DNA of 64,000 nucleotides, taken from Austropuccinia psidii (taxonomy: Eukaryota > Basidiomycota > Pucciniomycetes > Pucciniales > Sphaerophragmiaceae). A program made the position numbers and the translations under genes. A model generated the notes under the pieces. That model searched no databases. It was given only the letters and a program-made list of their open reading frames with translations, and was not told where the DNA came from. Location of the stretch: NCBI GenBank assembly GCA_023105745.1, contig JALGQZ010000001.1:54444937-54508936 (forward strand). Reading direction: 5' to 3'. Shown piece after piece: positions 46,001 through 57,809 of the stretch; positions within the stretch are counted from its first letter, which is position 1; the number at the start of each line of letters is the position of its first letter.

Positions 46001-46990
46001 CAAGTTCCTGAATACCAGGATACAAGGTTAAGGTCTCTGTCTATATAGAAATATGGTAATAGCCTGAGTTACTATGATAGAGAAGAATTGAAGCAATTAC
46101 CTGAAGTGATAAATGGGCCCAAATTCTCAGGAACTGTAGAGTAAAATCACATGGAGCTCATTAACTATATTGATGGAATTTCTGTTGATTCACCAAATAT
46201 ACCAGAATACTGACTCACCACAAGAATCAAAACTTCATTCAGAGGCAATGCAAAAATATGGTACTCTGAAATAAAAGATATAAATTAAAGAAAAAGCTGG
46301 AAATGGCAGAGAAACCAAATAATACACAAGTACAGAAAGGGTACTTGGATTTGTAAAAAACCATCTTTTTTGATAGTGACAGATAGTATATAGAGAAAGA
46401 ACCCTATGAATAGTTTTTTTAAAAGTCCAAACAAAGCTTCTTGAAAAACATCCAGGACACTTAGAGTATGCAGTAAGCTGCAGATTCAGAAAAATATCAA
46501 GCATTTATGAATTATAAAATGTCATACAAGATGTCAGAAAAAGAACACTGATTTGAATTAGTTAACCCTATAGGTCACATGATAGCAGAGGGAAAAAAAT
46601 CTACTAATGGAAAAAGACATAAAAGCTACCAATGGTATGGAAGCACCAAAGAAAAGAAATACATGTAATAATTTTGGATCACCTTACCACTATGAAAATT
46701 ATTTTCCCAAGAAAGAAATACAAATCATTTCAATGGAGGAAGAGTCAGGAGAAGAGCATGTAGAGTAAAAATATTACTTTGAAAGTATGGTAAATAGGCT
46801 AAGAGAGGATTCAAACAGTAAATAAGAGACTTTGGGAAATGTTTATTGGAGTATGAGGATAATAGACCAGAATAAGTCCAGAGCCATTCTTTAAAACCTG
46901 AATTCACTCAGCCCAAAAATGGAAAAGATCTTAATGGGAACACCACAGATGAAAAAGAATATTTGGAAAAACCTCAAATGAGTATGGCCT
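43080..46990 (+). pseudogene. Element D gag (split by a solo LTR)
   Basis: A Lys/Thr-rich N-terminal segment (43080-43384) and DNQEISQKLGKEEIEVEKD run up to the solo LTR at 43488. The frame continues after it with FPNQVIKKGLKQREK. A 92-codon frame at 45156-45434 follows. The capsid block near 46083-46285 reads INGPKFSGT, then a stop, NHMELINYIDGI and RGNAKIWYSEIKD. It aligns with TGEGEYDHM and SAKIWYFGIRQ of element C. Stops are frequent. I could not find an intact zinc knuckle. The family would encode a capsid used in trans or cis packaging. Confidence 0.7.
43488..44902 (+). repeat. Solo LTR of family D inside element D gag
   Basis: This 1415-bp copy starts TGTCAGCTTGTGACTC and ends CAGCCTGACA. 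It is flanked by perfect tccat duplications (43483-43487 and 44903-44907). Joining the flanks restores the gag reading across the site (EKDIH to FPNQV). It is followed by neither a primer site nor internal sequence, hence solo. Confidence 0.87.
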
Positions 46991-47039
46991 TTATTAATGG
47001 AGAAAAAAAAAGCTAGATGTGTAAATTGAAAAGAAGAAG

Positions 47040-47476
47040 CATCCTCTTATTGTTGAAAAAGGATAAATTTCTCAGAAGTAGCCAATAAATACTTGGACAA
47101 GCATTTCATAATGTGGAATGCAGAAAAACTTGTAAAAAAATCACAAATATTAAAACATGCTTCAGGAGAAATGAAGTCCCTTGGAACAATCCAAGAAGTT
47201 ATTATAATAACACACACAATTGGAAATATCAGATTACAAACCAAATTTGTGGTACCCCAAAATTCTGAGATTGATGGATTCTTAATAGGTACAGAGTACC
47301 AGAGAACCTATGCCATAAGGATAAATGATTTCACAGAAGACTACATCACGATTGGGGAAGAAAAAGAAAGGATGCTCTACTTCAAACCTGGAAACCCAAA
47401 TCAACTAGAAAACAATTACAATGGGGAGTATCTGATTGAAAAAATAGTAAAACACCAGAAAAAGACCAATGGGTAA
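47040..47476 (+). pseudogene. Element D retropepsin
   Basis: The open frame 47093-47476 carries the C-terminal half of a retropepsin: SGEMKSLGTIQE, IRLQTKFVVPQN, DGFLIGTEYQRTYAI and YITIGEEKERMLYF. These match SESMKPLGI, IKVEFVV, HFILGNDYLSIYGI and YFTIGDNKRQKF of element C. Upstream, HPLIVEKG marks the active-site region, with Glu-Lys-Gly and a stop where D-T-G-A is expected. NEVANKYLDKH-like sequence follows. The frame ends about 100 bp before the 3' LTR, so no pol follows. Confidence 0.78.
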
Positions 47477-47567
47477 ACCCGTAGAATATTACAGATCTAG
47501 AATCTCATTTGAAAGGATCTAGAGCATCCAGGAGGACAAAAGAGTCTCACCAACAACACGCCCTTCT

Positions 47568-47580
47568 TAGAGGGAGGGTA
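47568..47580 (+). promoter_or_regulatory. Polypurine tract of element D
   Basis: AGAGGGAGGGTA directly precedes the 3' LTR start TGTGCCC. Confidence 0.75.
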
Positions 47581-48982
47581 TGTGCCCTGTGACTCCAAAA
47601 AGAGCACCAGAATTACTGCCACATACCATGAATGATGGTATAGGAAGCACTGAAAAAAATAAGGTTTATACAAGTATTATTAACAAGAGGGAAATTACCC
47701 AGTAAAGAGCTTAAAAATATTAGAAAAATTGGATAGGAATTGGCAAAGAAATGACAACTGGAAGCTTGTATAAAGACAAAAGAAGTAACAACCTGTACTT
47801 TCAACTCAGATATAGTGTATGCATACTTTATGAAAACCCCATGAAAATGGTATTATTCTCAAATCTCTAGTAGAAACTTTACTTCAAGAGATACTATTCA
47901 AAACCTTTAAAGATAAAGAGGCACCTTCAAAATATAATAGGGCTTGTAAAATATTTCAAAAAATTAGAGCCAAATTGAAAATATAAATGAAGGATACCTC
48001 AAAAATATTCATCCTCACAATTGGCTAAGGGATTGGGGTTCAGAGATTTCTTATAAAAATAAAGGATTTCAGAAAAGAGTAATATCAAGAGGCCCCGTTA
48101 TGTTTGCAATATATTTACACAGCTGTACTGAAGAATATAAAAAGCTTTAAAGTCAATCAGGCCTTGGAGTTCTGTATTATTATCTAGCTTGGAATTTTTC
48201 AATGCCACATAATTATGTACATAAATAAATCAAAGCACTTCAAGACCTTATATATGTTTCTATTTTTGAGAAGGGTAAACATGAAGAAATCCAGATTAAA
48301 GAGATCATCCACCCCTTCATTCCTATATTCTTGAATTATTGACATGTAGATTATTAAACAAGATATATGGTGTGGAGCGGTTCTGACCAATACTGATCTG
48401 TACCAAACCTATACCAACCAGCACTGGATGAATTCCTGAAATAATTGTCTTTTGAAGCTTAAAAACGCCCAAAATGACCAATATTGGCCATAAAAACACT
48501 CTAGACATGTCATAAAAGTGCTTCATGGCCTGTGAAGAGCTTTGTCAACCTGTATTGATTCAAACTGATCTTTTGTGGTACCAAAACAGCAAATTTGACC
48601 TTACTGACCCCATAATTGATGGCTCATAACCACAATCTAGCCTGCAGAGTTTAAATTATCACTCTACAAATGTTTGGAGAGCTTCAAAGCCTCTCAAAGT
48701 CCCCAAAAGGGATAAAAGCTGGATTTTTTCTACTGGGGAAATACTTCATCATATTATATTATTATTCTTATGTGGTACAAATGTCTTATAGAATTAGCTC
48801 CAATAGAACAAAACTTTATATAATTATGAATATGGATTAAATTAGCTATTCTTATTTTTAATTGATATTAAATTTCTGAAACAAAGGTTCTCAGTAGATT
48901 CATTACCACTGCTGTTATATAACAATAGAGTCTTTTAATTTTATTTTTGATAAGCTTATCAGTTTCAAAGCTGTAGTTCTAG
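47581..48982 (+). repeat. 3' LTR of element D, main part
   Basis: This first 1402 bp of the 3' LTR is homologous to 40755-42149. It stops at GTAGTTCTAG, where the family C solo LTR begins. The last 45 bp continue at 61578-61622, ending ACTCACCCTGACA. Confidence 0.86.
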
Positions 48983-50824
48983 TGTAAGGTTTGACTATGA
49001 AACAATAAGTAAAAATTGCTAATATTTTACTTATTGTACTCTGAATGTCCTTATAAATAAAATAGATAAGATAAAAATAATTATAATAGTAAATATTTAT
49101 TATAATTATGGTGTCAAAATAATTATATTATTAAATAAATATAATAATATAATTTATATTATAAAAGAATAATGTAATAAATAAATATATTAATATTGAA
49201 ATAATTAATATATTCAATAGCTCTTTATTATTGTTACCAACAAATAATAAAGGCATTAAGAATTGTTTTTTATTGATAAAAGAAAATTAATAGCTATAAT
49301 ATTCCTCATATTAAAGTTATATATTAATATAGATACTATTTATATTAATTAAAGGAATATTAATAGTAATAATAGAGAGAAATTATTAAAATAAGGGAAA
49401 ATAACCTACTTTTAACACTTAATATAATAATTTTGAAAGCATTTATGCCAAATATTGTAAATAAAACTTATTTAAATTGTATTTACAAATAAAAATAAAA
49501 GAAATTACAATTATTCTTCATTTTTATGTGGAAATAAAATTCTTAAGAGAATTACAACAAAACAAATGAACAATTGGAGTAATCACGTCAAGATTGATGA
49601 TTATGATAAAGATTACTTCTGATCTTTGATAATATAAAAGATTTATATAAAGAATAAAGATTTTACCTTTTGATTTGATTGTTTTATTTTTTGATGTGTC
49701 TGAGGGGGAAATAGAGTAAAATTAGCTCTATTTATAGTAAATTACTCCTTTCTAGAGTGCAGTAGGCTTCTAGTAGACGTTTACCAATGGTATCCACAGG
49801 AAAATATCAGTATTTCAAGGCTTAGTAATGATTAAATCATGATCAAACCATCTTATCTCATTATTACGCCATTATTTAGAGTTCTCACTATAAATGTAAG
49901 TTTGATGACATCATAGGCTTGGAAGAAGCCTAAAATTTGTGTATTTTATTAGTATTAATAATAATATAAAAGTATTAACCAGTTTTATCACTTATATAAC
50001 TGTGAAACCTGAAATAGGATTACAGTGAGCAATCATAAATGATCAATTTTAAGCTTAAGCTTTGATAATTAATAGCTTTTAAGCTCTACATGCTACAGCT
50101 TTTCTGAGAGTGATATCCTATATTCTGAAATGTCATTATCAAACTTTCAAGATAATTCCATTACATCATTAAAACTCTATTTTTGATGATTTTTCTTGTG
50201 TCTCATCTTTTCTGTTGAAATTCAATATTTTAAACTTCAAACCTTGATTTCAGGGGGTTTTACCTTAAATATTATTATAAAAAATGAATAATTATTCACA
50301 TATGAGCTATTAGAACCTTAATATACACTTTTTTATAAGTTTGGACCACTTTCACAACAAAGTGGTCAACAGCTCTATTAATTTTGTTCAATAAACCCTT
50401 AAAAGCTATAACCCTGTTTATGTCTTTCATAATAAAGTTTATATCTGGATTCTTACAGTAATTAAGTGGTGAATTTATTTTGTTTTAACTCTATATCATG
50501 TATATTTTAAGGGATATTAGTTAAAAACCATGAATGCATGCACTGACCAAAAAAGTGCATATACTCAGCTTAATTTCATAAGTATTGACTTTAGAGAATT
50601 GAAATAAATTTTTTGTATGTGTAGCGTTTTATGGGAAATCCAATGGTGCAAGTAATTTGACATGTTGTTTCATTGGTTTCTGAGTTAAATAAGATTTAAT
50701 GTCTTTTTTAGGGTATTATTACTTATTATTCACTAATTATTCACTTTACAGATATGCTGTAAAAATGATATATGTGTACTTTACCATGAGAAATCTAGGG
50801 GTGTGACCTATTTAAAATGTTTAC

Positions 50825-52807
50825 TGTGAACCTTTGAGATATGACCACATACCCAAAAAAGGTCACAAGAAATATTAAATATAATTATACATTAAAAATA
50901 AGTACCTTAAAGCTACAAAAATACCATAAATTGGTATAAAACTTGGTTTAACTCAAACGCCAATGAAGAAAAATTTAAAATGAATTACACCATTAGATTC
51001 CCCATGGTAAAATACACATATACCATTTTTATGGCATATCTGTAAAGTCAATATTTAATAAGTTATAAATGATAATACCTTATAAAAGACACATATCCTT
51101 ACTTATTTCAAAGTCCAATGTAACAACATGTAAAATGAATGGTACCATTGGATTCTCCATAAATTTCCACACATAAAACAATTAATAAGCTAAGCTTCAA
51201 AATCAATACTTAAGGAATTAACCTGAATATATGCACTTTTTTGGTCAACGCATATATTCAAGGATTTTAGCTAATATCTCTTGAATTATGCATGATAGAG
51301 TGATTAACCAAAAATGAAGTCATCACGTAATTACTGTAGGAATACAGATATGAAGTTTATCTCACAAGCTATAAACAAGGTTAAAACCTGTAAGGAATTA
51401 TTGATTAAAATCAACAGAGCTGTTGACCACTTTGTTGTGAAAGTGGTCCAAACTTAAAAAAAAGTAGACAGTTGGATTCTACTAGTTCATTCGTGAAGAA
51501 TGATGTATTTTTCATTATAATATTCAAGGTATAACCCCTTGAAATCATAGTCTGAAGTTTAAAATATTAAATTTTGACAGAAAAGATGAGTTACAAGAAA
51601 AATCATCAAAAATAGAGTTTTGATGATGTAATGAAATGCTCTTGGCAGCATAATGAAGTTATGCCAAGCTATCAGAATTCACTCTCTGAAGTGCTGTAGC
51701 GTGTAAATATTAAAAGCTATTAAGGATCAAAGTTTGAGCTTAATTTGATCATTTATGATCACTCACTGTAACCTTAAATTAAGTTCAACAGTCATATAAG
51801 TGATAAAATTGGTGAATACTATTAGTTTATGATTATAAATAATAAAATCCACGAAATTTGGGGTTCTGCCAAGCATTTGACGTCATCAAACTTAGAGTTA
51901 TAGTGATAACTCTAAATAATGGCGTAATAATGATGTAATGAGGTTTGATCATGATGTAATCATCACCAATCCTTAGAATATTGATCAATTCCAGTGGATA
52001 TGATCCGTAAACGTGTACTAGAAGCCTTTTGGACTCTAGGAGGGAGGTATTTACTATAAATAGAACTCTTTTTACTCTGTTTTCCCCTCAGATGCATCAA
52101 AAACATTAAATTAATACAATAAAAAGGTAATTTCTTTATTCTTTATATATAAAACTTTTATATTATTAAAGACCAAAGATCATCTTATTATATTCATCAG
52201 TTTTGACGTGATTAAATCATTTATTTAATTGTTTTTGTTAAAAATATCTCTAAAATCCCATTTCCACGTAAAAATCAAGAATATTTGTAATCTCTCTATT
52301 TTTCATTGTAAATACAATTTGGATAAGTTTTATTTATATTATTTGGTGTAAAATATCTCCAAATTATTATATTAAGTCTTAAAAGTAGGTTGTTTTCTCT
52401 TATTATAATAATTTTCTCTCTATTATTCTTTTAATAATTCTTTAATTAATGTAAATAGTATTTATATTAATTTATAACTTTAATATTAGTAATATTATTG
52501 TTATTAATTGATTTTTATTAATAAAAAAAACAATTTTTTACCCCTTTATTATTTGTTTGTAACAATAATAAAGTGCTTTTGAATATATTAATTATTTTAT
52601 ATTAATATATTTATTATATTATATTATATTTTATAATATAAATTATATTATCATATTTTATTAATAATATAATTATTTTTACGCCATAATTATAGTAATT
52701 CTTTATTATTATCTTTTATCTTATTTATTTCATTTATAAGGACATTCATAGTACAATAAGTTAAATATTAGTAATTTTTACTTATTGTTTCATAGTCAAA
52801 CCTTACA
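50825..52807 (+). repeat. 5' LTR of element C
   Basis: This 1983-bp LTR differs from the 3' LTR more in its first few hundred bases than in the TATA-to-end part. It contains TATAAATA at 52055-52062, ACAATAAAAAGG near 52116, and an extremely A/T-rich tail (52560-52740). Confidence 0.94.
52055..52062 (+). promoter_or_regulatory. TATA box of element C LTR
   Basis: TATAAATA lies in CTATAAATAGAACTC and is conserved in the 3' LTR at 60675-60682. It is followed by a pyrimidine-rich stretch. The LTR end lies about 745 bp downstream. Confidence 0.62.
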
Positions 52808-52809
52808 TT

Positions 52810-52827
52810 TGGGGGCCTGGCCGTGAT
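52810..52827 (+). promoter_or_regulatory. Primer-binding site of element C
   Basis: TGGGGGCCTGGCCGTGAT begins two bases after the LTR end. Element B has a related site. The tRNA was not assigned. Confidence 0.62.
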
Positions 52828-53303
52828 ATTTACTCTAAAAGACCTTTAAAAAGATTCTCATTGGGCTTATCCAATAGCAAATTATATTTATAATCATAAA
52901 ATTATATAATAATGTTATATTTATTGATTTTAAAAGCTATTGAGGCATTTGGAAAGCAATTGTACTGTCTTACACATGGTTTTTCGCATCCTTAGACTTG
53001 CAAAAACTTTCTTTGAGTGACTCTAGTAATTAAAAAAGATATTTTATAAATTAAAAGTAATTTTATATTATAAATTAATTTGATAAAAGAATCATATTCA
53101 TTTTTATCTTATTCTATAAAAATAAAAAAAAATGATAAAAATATTAAAACCAATAAAAAAGTTATGTTATCACATTTCCTTAAATATTTTCATTTATTTA
53201 ATAAAAAAAAAGATATAAAAGGAATTTTTACGTGGAAAATTGCCATATCTTACCAAAAATAACACTTTTATATAAAAGACTTATATTTATTTGTCTTTTT
53301 TAG

Positions 53304-54246
53304 TGTTTGAAGACAACCCAACAGAGGATAACCAAACCACTGTTGAAAGATTGGTGAAAGAAACTTGTCAAAGTTCTCCAACACCAATAATCACTAAGAA
53401 AAAGAAAGCCAAGAAATTGGACTTTCCAGGACCCACTATTCAGGACTCTGAAGGTGAGTACCTCATTTATAAAGCGCCATAAGAGTATTTCTGTTCTAAA
53501 ATCCTCTTATTTCTTCTTTTTCTTATAATATGACTACCAGAAGAGGCTCCCAATACTCCATCCAATCAGATGGAGCTGGACTCAGAGGTAGAATTGATTC
53601 CTCAAAAGGGAAAAGGAAGGGCAATATCCCCAGTGGAATAGAATCCACACAAGGAAGTGCCTTATCCCAAAGGCAAGTCCCAGAAATGCGCATGATTTCT
53701 GAACCTGAATCGGAACTAAGTATGAGTGACTCAAATAGGTACAAATCACATTCAGAGGGCTCAAATAGACATCTACATGAGCCAATACAAACAGTACTAC
53801 ACAGTGTACAAGGACAAAGATTGGGAAATGTTGCCTCAAATACACCAAGGAGTGATGAACTCCTGGCACATCCTAAAGAAGTTCCTCAAAGAGGAGGAAA
53901 TAGTGAGATACTCCAATGGATGGAATCCACTATCATCCAAACCTCAAATCAAAAAGATCAAGGAGTATCATGCCAAAAAGAAGGAGGCAACCAAGGAAGA
54001 AGCCCCAGTAGCTTCTACCAGCAAGCCCCAAGTAAACCCACTTCCCCAAGAAGGGAAGAAGAACAAGAAAAAGAATTGGAGAAAACCATATTCCCCAAGT
54101 TACAGGATTCCCAAAATCCAAAAAGATGCCATGGACAATGTCTTCAACATGGCCAGAACTTTGATGGAATTCAAAGACAAAGAGGAACAAAGAATGAGAC
54201 AACCCCATTTCCCAAAGAAATTACCTTGTCTCCTGATGTTTTAAAT
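53304..54246 (+). pseudogene. Element C first ORF, spliced basic protein upstream of gag
   Basis: The frame starts after a pyrimidine tract ending TTTTTTAG (53303), without an ATG. VFEDNPTEDNQ begins an exon that ends at a GTGAGT donor (53454). Removal of 53454-53540 joins it in phase to EEAPNTPSNQMELD and continues into the open stretch 53726-54244. Between them are in-frame stops (about 53629, 53689, 53707-53720). The C-terminal part has Lys-rich sequence and the motif PYSPSYRIPKI followed by QKDAMDNVFNMARTL, matching element B. The reading ends at 54246, in a different frame from gag. Function unknown. The 367-codon frame starting at 53530 is real only in its distal, gag part. Confidence 0.55.
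53454..53540 (+). other. Candidate intron in element C
   Basis: The donor GTGAGT and acceptor CTACCAG enclose 87 bp. Excision keeps the frame across phase 1. It parallels the two candidate introns of element B but is not at an alignable sequence. Confidence 0.45.
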
Positions 54247-55580
54247 ACTTTAACAGAGCTTAAAAATAGTATTTTACCTCTTAAAGACATTAAAAATAGT
54301 TTATTATCTTTCCAAGAAATAAATAACAGTTTATCATCTTTAACAAAACTTGTTGTACAAAATAACAAAGAAATTGATAAAATAAAATTTATGATTGAAA
54401 ATAATAAACCAAAAGTATTAATTGACAATACTCAGAAATTAATACAAGGACAACAAGAGTTGTATAAATACATAAGTGATATCAAAGAGAAAACTTTGAC
54501 AATCAATTATGATGTGAGTATTGACAATCTTACAGAAAAATTAAACAAATTAAGTATTTCTGTAGAAAAATTTGAAGAAAAGACTTCATCACACCAAAAA
54601 TTACTTCTGGACCATGTGGAAAAAAGTGATTAAGCAAGAATGCATCTGAAAGATGACATTCAAAATGAAATAAGGCTTATTACTAAAAAAATGGATAAAA
54701 TTAATGAGGCTAATCTAAATATTCCAAAGTTATCAACACCATTTTCTCACATAAGAAGCCCTGTTAAACCAAAAGAGGAATTAAAAAATCCATTAATAAC
54801 AGACTTGAGTCACCAAGACAATAACCAAGTCTTAATGAAGGAAGCACCTCAATTGAAAGAATGGCTAACATTCACAGGAGAAGGTGAATATGACCACATG
54901 TCATTTATCAAGACAATTGACATGCTACAAGAAGATTATGCCATACCAGATAAATTAATCACTGCAAGATTACATTAATTGTTTGAGAAATCTGCAAAAA
55001 TATGGTATTTTGGCATAAGGCAAACAAATGGCAAAAATACCTGGTCTTGGTGGAAACAAGAAATAATCACCAAGTGGGCTAATGATGCCTGGAGGTACAA
55101 AATAGAAAATGCATTTGAAAATTCTTTCTTTGACCCAGACAAAGACAAACCTTTCACTTGGTTATTTAAACAAGTTGAAAGACTTGATGCATTGTACCCA
55201 GAAATGTCACAAAAGATGGTGCATATGAAAATAATCAAGAAATGTGGAGGAGAGCTAGAACATGCCCTAAGAAGCAGGTGTATAGAACCATGCTCTACAG
55301 AAGAGTACATTAATGCACTAGAAGACATAGTGACAAGAACAAAAATTGGCAGGACTTGGAAGAAATTGGACATTAAAAGCCCAAATAAACCATTTATCAA
55401 AAAAGATGAATCAAAAGAATCCTTCAAGCCCAATACATCCAACAATAATGAGCAAAGAAAATGCCATAAATGTGGAGGTATTGGACACTTAGCCAATAAT
55501 TGCCTTAAAAAGGCAAAAATTAATGAAATTGTGGAAACAGAAAACCACAATGACAAAGAAGAGGAATGTGACTCTGAAAA
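54230..55580 (+). pseudogene. Element C gag
   Basis: A long coiled-coil region (SPDVLNTLTELKNSILPLKD ... NKLSISVEKFEEK) is interrupted by TAA at 54631. It is followed by IRSPVKPKEEL and the capsid block LKEWLTFTGEGEYDHM, and a TAA at 54976 falls just before LFEKSAKIWYFGIRQ. The capsid continues through WWKQEIITKWANDAW, FTWLFKQVERLDALYPEM and CGGELEHALRSR. A classic zinc knuckle at 55462-55503 reads CHKCGGIGHLANNC (C-x2-C-x4-H-x4-C). An acidic linker leads directly into protease in the same frame, so gag-pro-pol is one frame apart from stops. Gag forms particles and packages the RNA. Confidence 0.88.
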
Positions 55581-56862
55581 AGAGACAGGAGAGTCAGAAA
55601 GCTCTGAAAGGGATGAAATCAATATAATTAATGCACAAATTAATAATATTGATATAATTTATGAAGTACTGGATGTTAACTCAAACTTACCACAAGTTGG
55701 GACTTCTGATACAAACCTGACAAACATACAAGATGCCAAAATGTATAGGACCAAACCTGCAAGAGGAATGGGATATACAGCTGGAACATCAAGTATAAGT
55801 ATTGTTATGGTTGATAACCAAGAAGGAAAAGTTAACTTAGACACAGGAGCATATTGCACCTGTGTTGGTAGAAGTTATTTAAAAACCATTGTCCCAGACT
55901 GGCAAGAAAAACCTATGCCAATACAAGGTGTCAAATTTAGTAGTGCAAGTGAGAGCATGAAGCCCCTTGGAATAATTGATTTAACACTAATCTTTCCTCA
56001 TCCCTCACAATGTGTCAGAATCAAAGTAGAGTTTGTAGTAATAGATAACTGTACTAGTAATCACTTCATACTTGGGAATGATTACTTATCAATTTATGGT
56101 ATAGATATCTCTAACCAAAATGATAGATATTTTACCATAGGAGACAACAAAAGACAAAAGTTTAGCTTCTTAAATAACAAAAAACAAATCACAGTTATCA
56201 AGAATGAAGAAAAAATTCCAGAAAAGGAACTTTTTATATCTGAACAACTTAAAGAGGCAGAATTCAATCAAGAATTAACAGAAAAAATGAAAGAAAAATT
56301 GATTGACCTCTTATTTAAATACAAAAATGCCTTTGCAACTGACAAAGAGCCACTAGGTGCCATAATTGGACATGAAGTGGATATAATTATTAATGTGGAA
56401 AGACCTTACCCATATTTACTAAGGAGACCTGCTTACCCAGATAGTCCAAGAGCTAGAGAAGCCCTAGAGGTACACATTAAAGAATTAATGGACCTTGGAG
56501 TATTAAGAAAGGTAGGACATAATGAGCAGGTAGAAGTCACTACACCTGTCATTATAACTTGGCATAATGGAAAATCAAGGATGGTAGGAGACTTCAGAGC
56601 CCTGAACACCTATACCATTCCAGACAGGTATACAATACCCAGGATCCATGAGACATTGACACAATTGACACAAGCTAAGTTCATCACAGCCATGGATGCC
56701 TTAAAGGGTTTTCATCAAAATGTCTTGACAGACAATGCCAAAAAACTACTGAGGATAATAGTCCACTGTGGAATTTTCAAATACTTAAGAATGCCATTTG
56801 GTATAAAAAATGCACCTTCCCATTATCAAAGAATGATGAATACCATATTTCCTGAAGAATGA
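55581..56862 (+). pseudogene. Element C protease and reverse transcriptase, N-terminal half
   Basis: This part of the 627-codon frame (54979-56862) has the retropepsin NLDTGAYCTCVGRSYL (DTGA at 55840-55851), KVEFVVIDN and HFILGNDYLSIYGIDI. A linker leads to RT: RPAYPDSPRAREALEVHIKELM, TPVIITWHNGKSRMVGDFRAL, KFITAMDALKGFHQN and LRMPFGIKNAPSHYQRMM. The TGA at 56860 replaces the expected Trp of the EEWSEGW-type sequence. All fingers and palm motifs up to this point are intact. It would process the polyprotein and copy RNA to DNA. Confidence 0.92.
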
Positions 56863-57809
56863 TCAGAAGGATGGTTAATAATCCATATTGATGATATCAT
56901 AGTTTGCTCAGAAACTTGGGAAAATCACCTTACAAGACTAGAAAGGGTACTACAAAAAATAGTCCAAGTGAATATGAAAATTTCCTTCAAAAAGTGTCAT
57001 TTTGCATACAGTGAATTAAAAGCACTAGGACATGTGGTATCTGGACTTAGTCTAGGAATAGACAAGAATAAAGTAGCAGCAGTACTACTTAAGCCAATGC
57101 CTCAAACCAAAAAAGAAATGCAATCATTTCTAGGATTTGCTGGTTACTATAGACAGTATATAAAGGACTTTGCAAAAATTGCTAAATCCTTGTATAAACT
57201 ATGTGACAAACAAACAGTCTATGAAATGACAGAAGAAAGAGTCAAGGCATATGAAGAATTGAAAAATTCCTTAACAAATTCCCCATTTCTTCTAATGCCA
57301 GATTGGAAACTACCCTTCAAACTTTACATTGATTCTTGTGGAGAAGGACTGGGTGCTGCACTACACCAGACACAAATTATCAATGATAAACCAGTGGAAG
57401 GACCAATCTGTTTTATTTCAAGACAGATAAAGCCAACAGAAGCAAGATAAGGAGCAAGCCAAATGGAATGCGCCTGCTTAGTATGGGCTTTAGAAAAATT
57501 ACATTACTACTTGGATGGAACAGTATTTTATGTGATTACGGACTGTAATGCTGCAAAATCTCTATTGAATATGAAAACTCCAAATAGACATATGCTGAGA
57601 TGGCAAATTGCCATCCAAGAATATAGATGAAATATGACTATTTTCATAAATCTGGAAATATTCATAAAAATGCAGATGGTCTTAGCAGATGGGCTCTAGC
57701 AAATACCCCTGACAATCCAGCATGGGTACCACAAGAAGAACATCATATAGAAGGAATATGTGTTACAGACATTGGCACAGAATTCTTTAACCAAGTGAAA
57801 GATATCTAA
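56863..57809 (+). pseudogene. Element C RT palm/thumb and RNase H
   Basis: After the TGA the catalytic box reads HIDDIIVCS (56884-56895), both aspartates kept and His in place of the usual Tyr. [19 protein letters not shown] and [21 protein letters not shown] form the connection. RNase H has [15 protein letters not shown] (D), [13 protein letters not shown] (E) and [12 protein letters not shown] (D). TAA at 57448 replaces an expected Tyr, TGA at 57625 an expected Gly, and a one-base loss near 57640 shifts the frame. The new frame carries [13 protein letters not shown] to a stop at 57807. Confidence 0.9.

Noticed and set aside
53530..54230. Proximal half of the 367-codon frame as gag N-terminus
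   Set aside because: The spliced frame ending at 54246 shares the YRIPKI motif with element B. The competing frame has no counterpart there and becomes gag only near 54230.
54975..55622. 215-codon minus-strand ORF
   Set aside because: Antisense shadow of element C gag, which has clear capsid and zinc-knuckle motifs on the plus strand.
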